Positions 5,109-5,111 of a stretch of DNA of 5,111 nucleotides are shown here, piece by piece. Where the stretch lies: positions 1 to 5,111 of the forward strand of contig JAICSL010000154.1 of the NCBI GenBank assembly GCA_025936955.1, read 5' to 3'. Both the position numbers and the translations under genes were made by a program. Position 1 is the first letter of the stretch; each line of letters opens with the position of its first letter. The DNA is from Nitrososphaeraceae archaeon (lineage in GTDB: Archaea > Thermoproteota > Nitrososphaeria > Nitrososphaerales > Nitrososphaeraceae). The notes beneath the pieces were generated by a model that did no database searches, had not been told where the DNA came from, and saw only the letters and a program-made list of their open reading frames with translations.

Positions 5109-5111
5109 CAA

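Noticed and set aside
1..5111. tRNA, rRNA, CRISPR array, insertion sequence
   Set aside because: No T-loop consensus, regularly spaced repeats, transposase motifs or terminal inverted repeats were seen on either strand.

Overview
The window looks like a piece of an AT-rich archaeal chromosome (about one third G+C by eye), most likely from an ammonia-oxidising member of the Thaumarchaeota/Nitrososphaerota, perhaps of the Nitrosocosmicus type. This is inference, from the base composition, an archaeal FilR1-type (DUF1724) winged-helix regulator, TATA boxes at archaeal spacing directly before start codons (leaderless genes), and a small CxxC/HxxxH protein of a kind I associate with this phylum. 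No ribosomal or ammonia-oxidation marker is present to settle it.

Layout. Minus strand, 192-911: a PAP2-superfamily membrane phosphatase with altered signature motifs. Minus strand, 1098-2770: a two-gene sulfur-mobilisation unit, sufS (cysteine desulfurase) then sufU (Zn-type sulfur acceptor), with stop and start overlapping as TTGA. Then comes a gap of about 400 bp with a short tandem repeat and one doubtful micro-ORF. Minus strand, 3181-3630: a NUDIX hydrolase resembling ADP-ribose pyrophosphatases. Plus strand, 3898-4740: the FilR1-like transcription regulator, divergent from the NUDIX gene across a 267-bp region that holds both TATA boxes and a 6-bp-arm inverted repeat. At the right edge, minus strand 4950-5108, lies a 52-residue putative zinc-binding protein, convergent with the regulator.

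How the genes work together. SufS and SufU form a clear functional pair: SufS takes sulfur from cysteine as a persulfide and SufU receives it for Fe-S cluster assembly. Both carry the residues known from the Bacillus SufS-SufU zinc-ligand swap (the second His of HPHD in SufS; Cys/Asp/Cys/Cys and Arg-x-x-Cys in SufU). The scaffold genes sufB/C/D are not in the window. The phosphatase, NUDIX enzyme, regulator and small protein look like independent units, each with its own promoter or terminator signals; nothing shows that they share a pathway with SufSU. I see no mobile element, CRISPR array, tRNA or rRNA. I found no clearly new multi-gene system; the most noteworthy items are the short-insert archaeal SufU with its SufS partner and the small CxxC/HxxxH protein.
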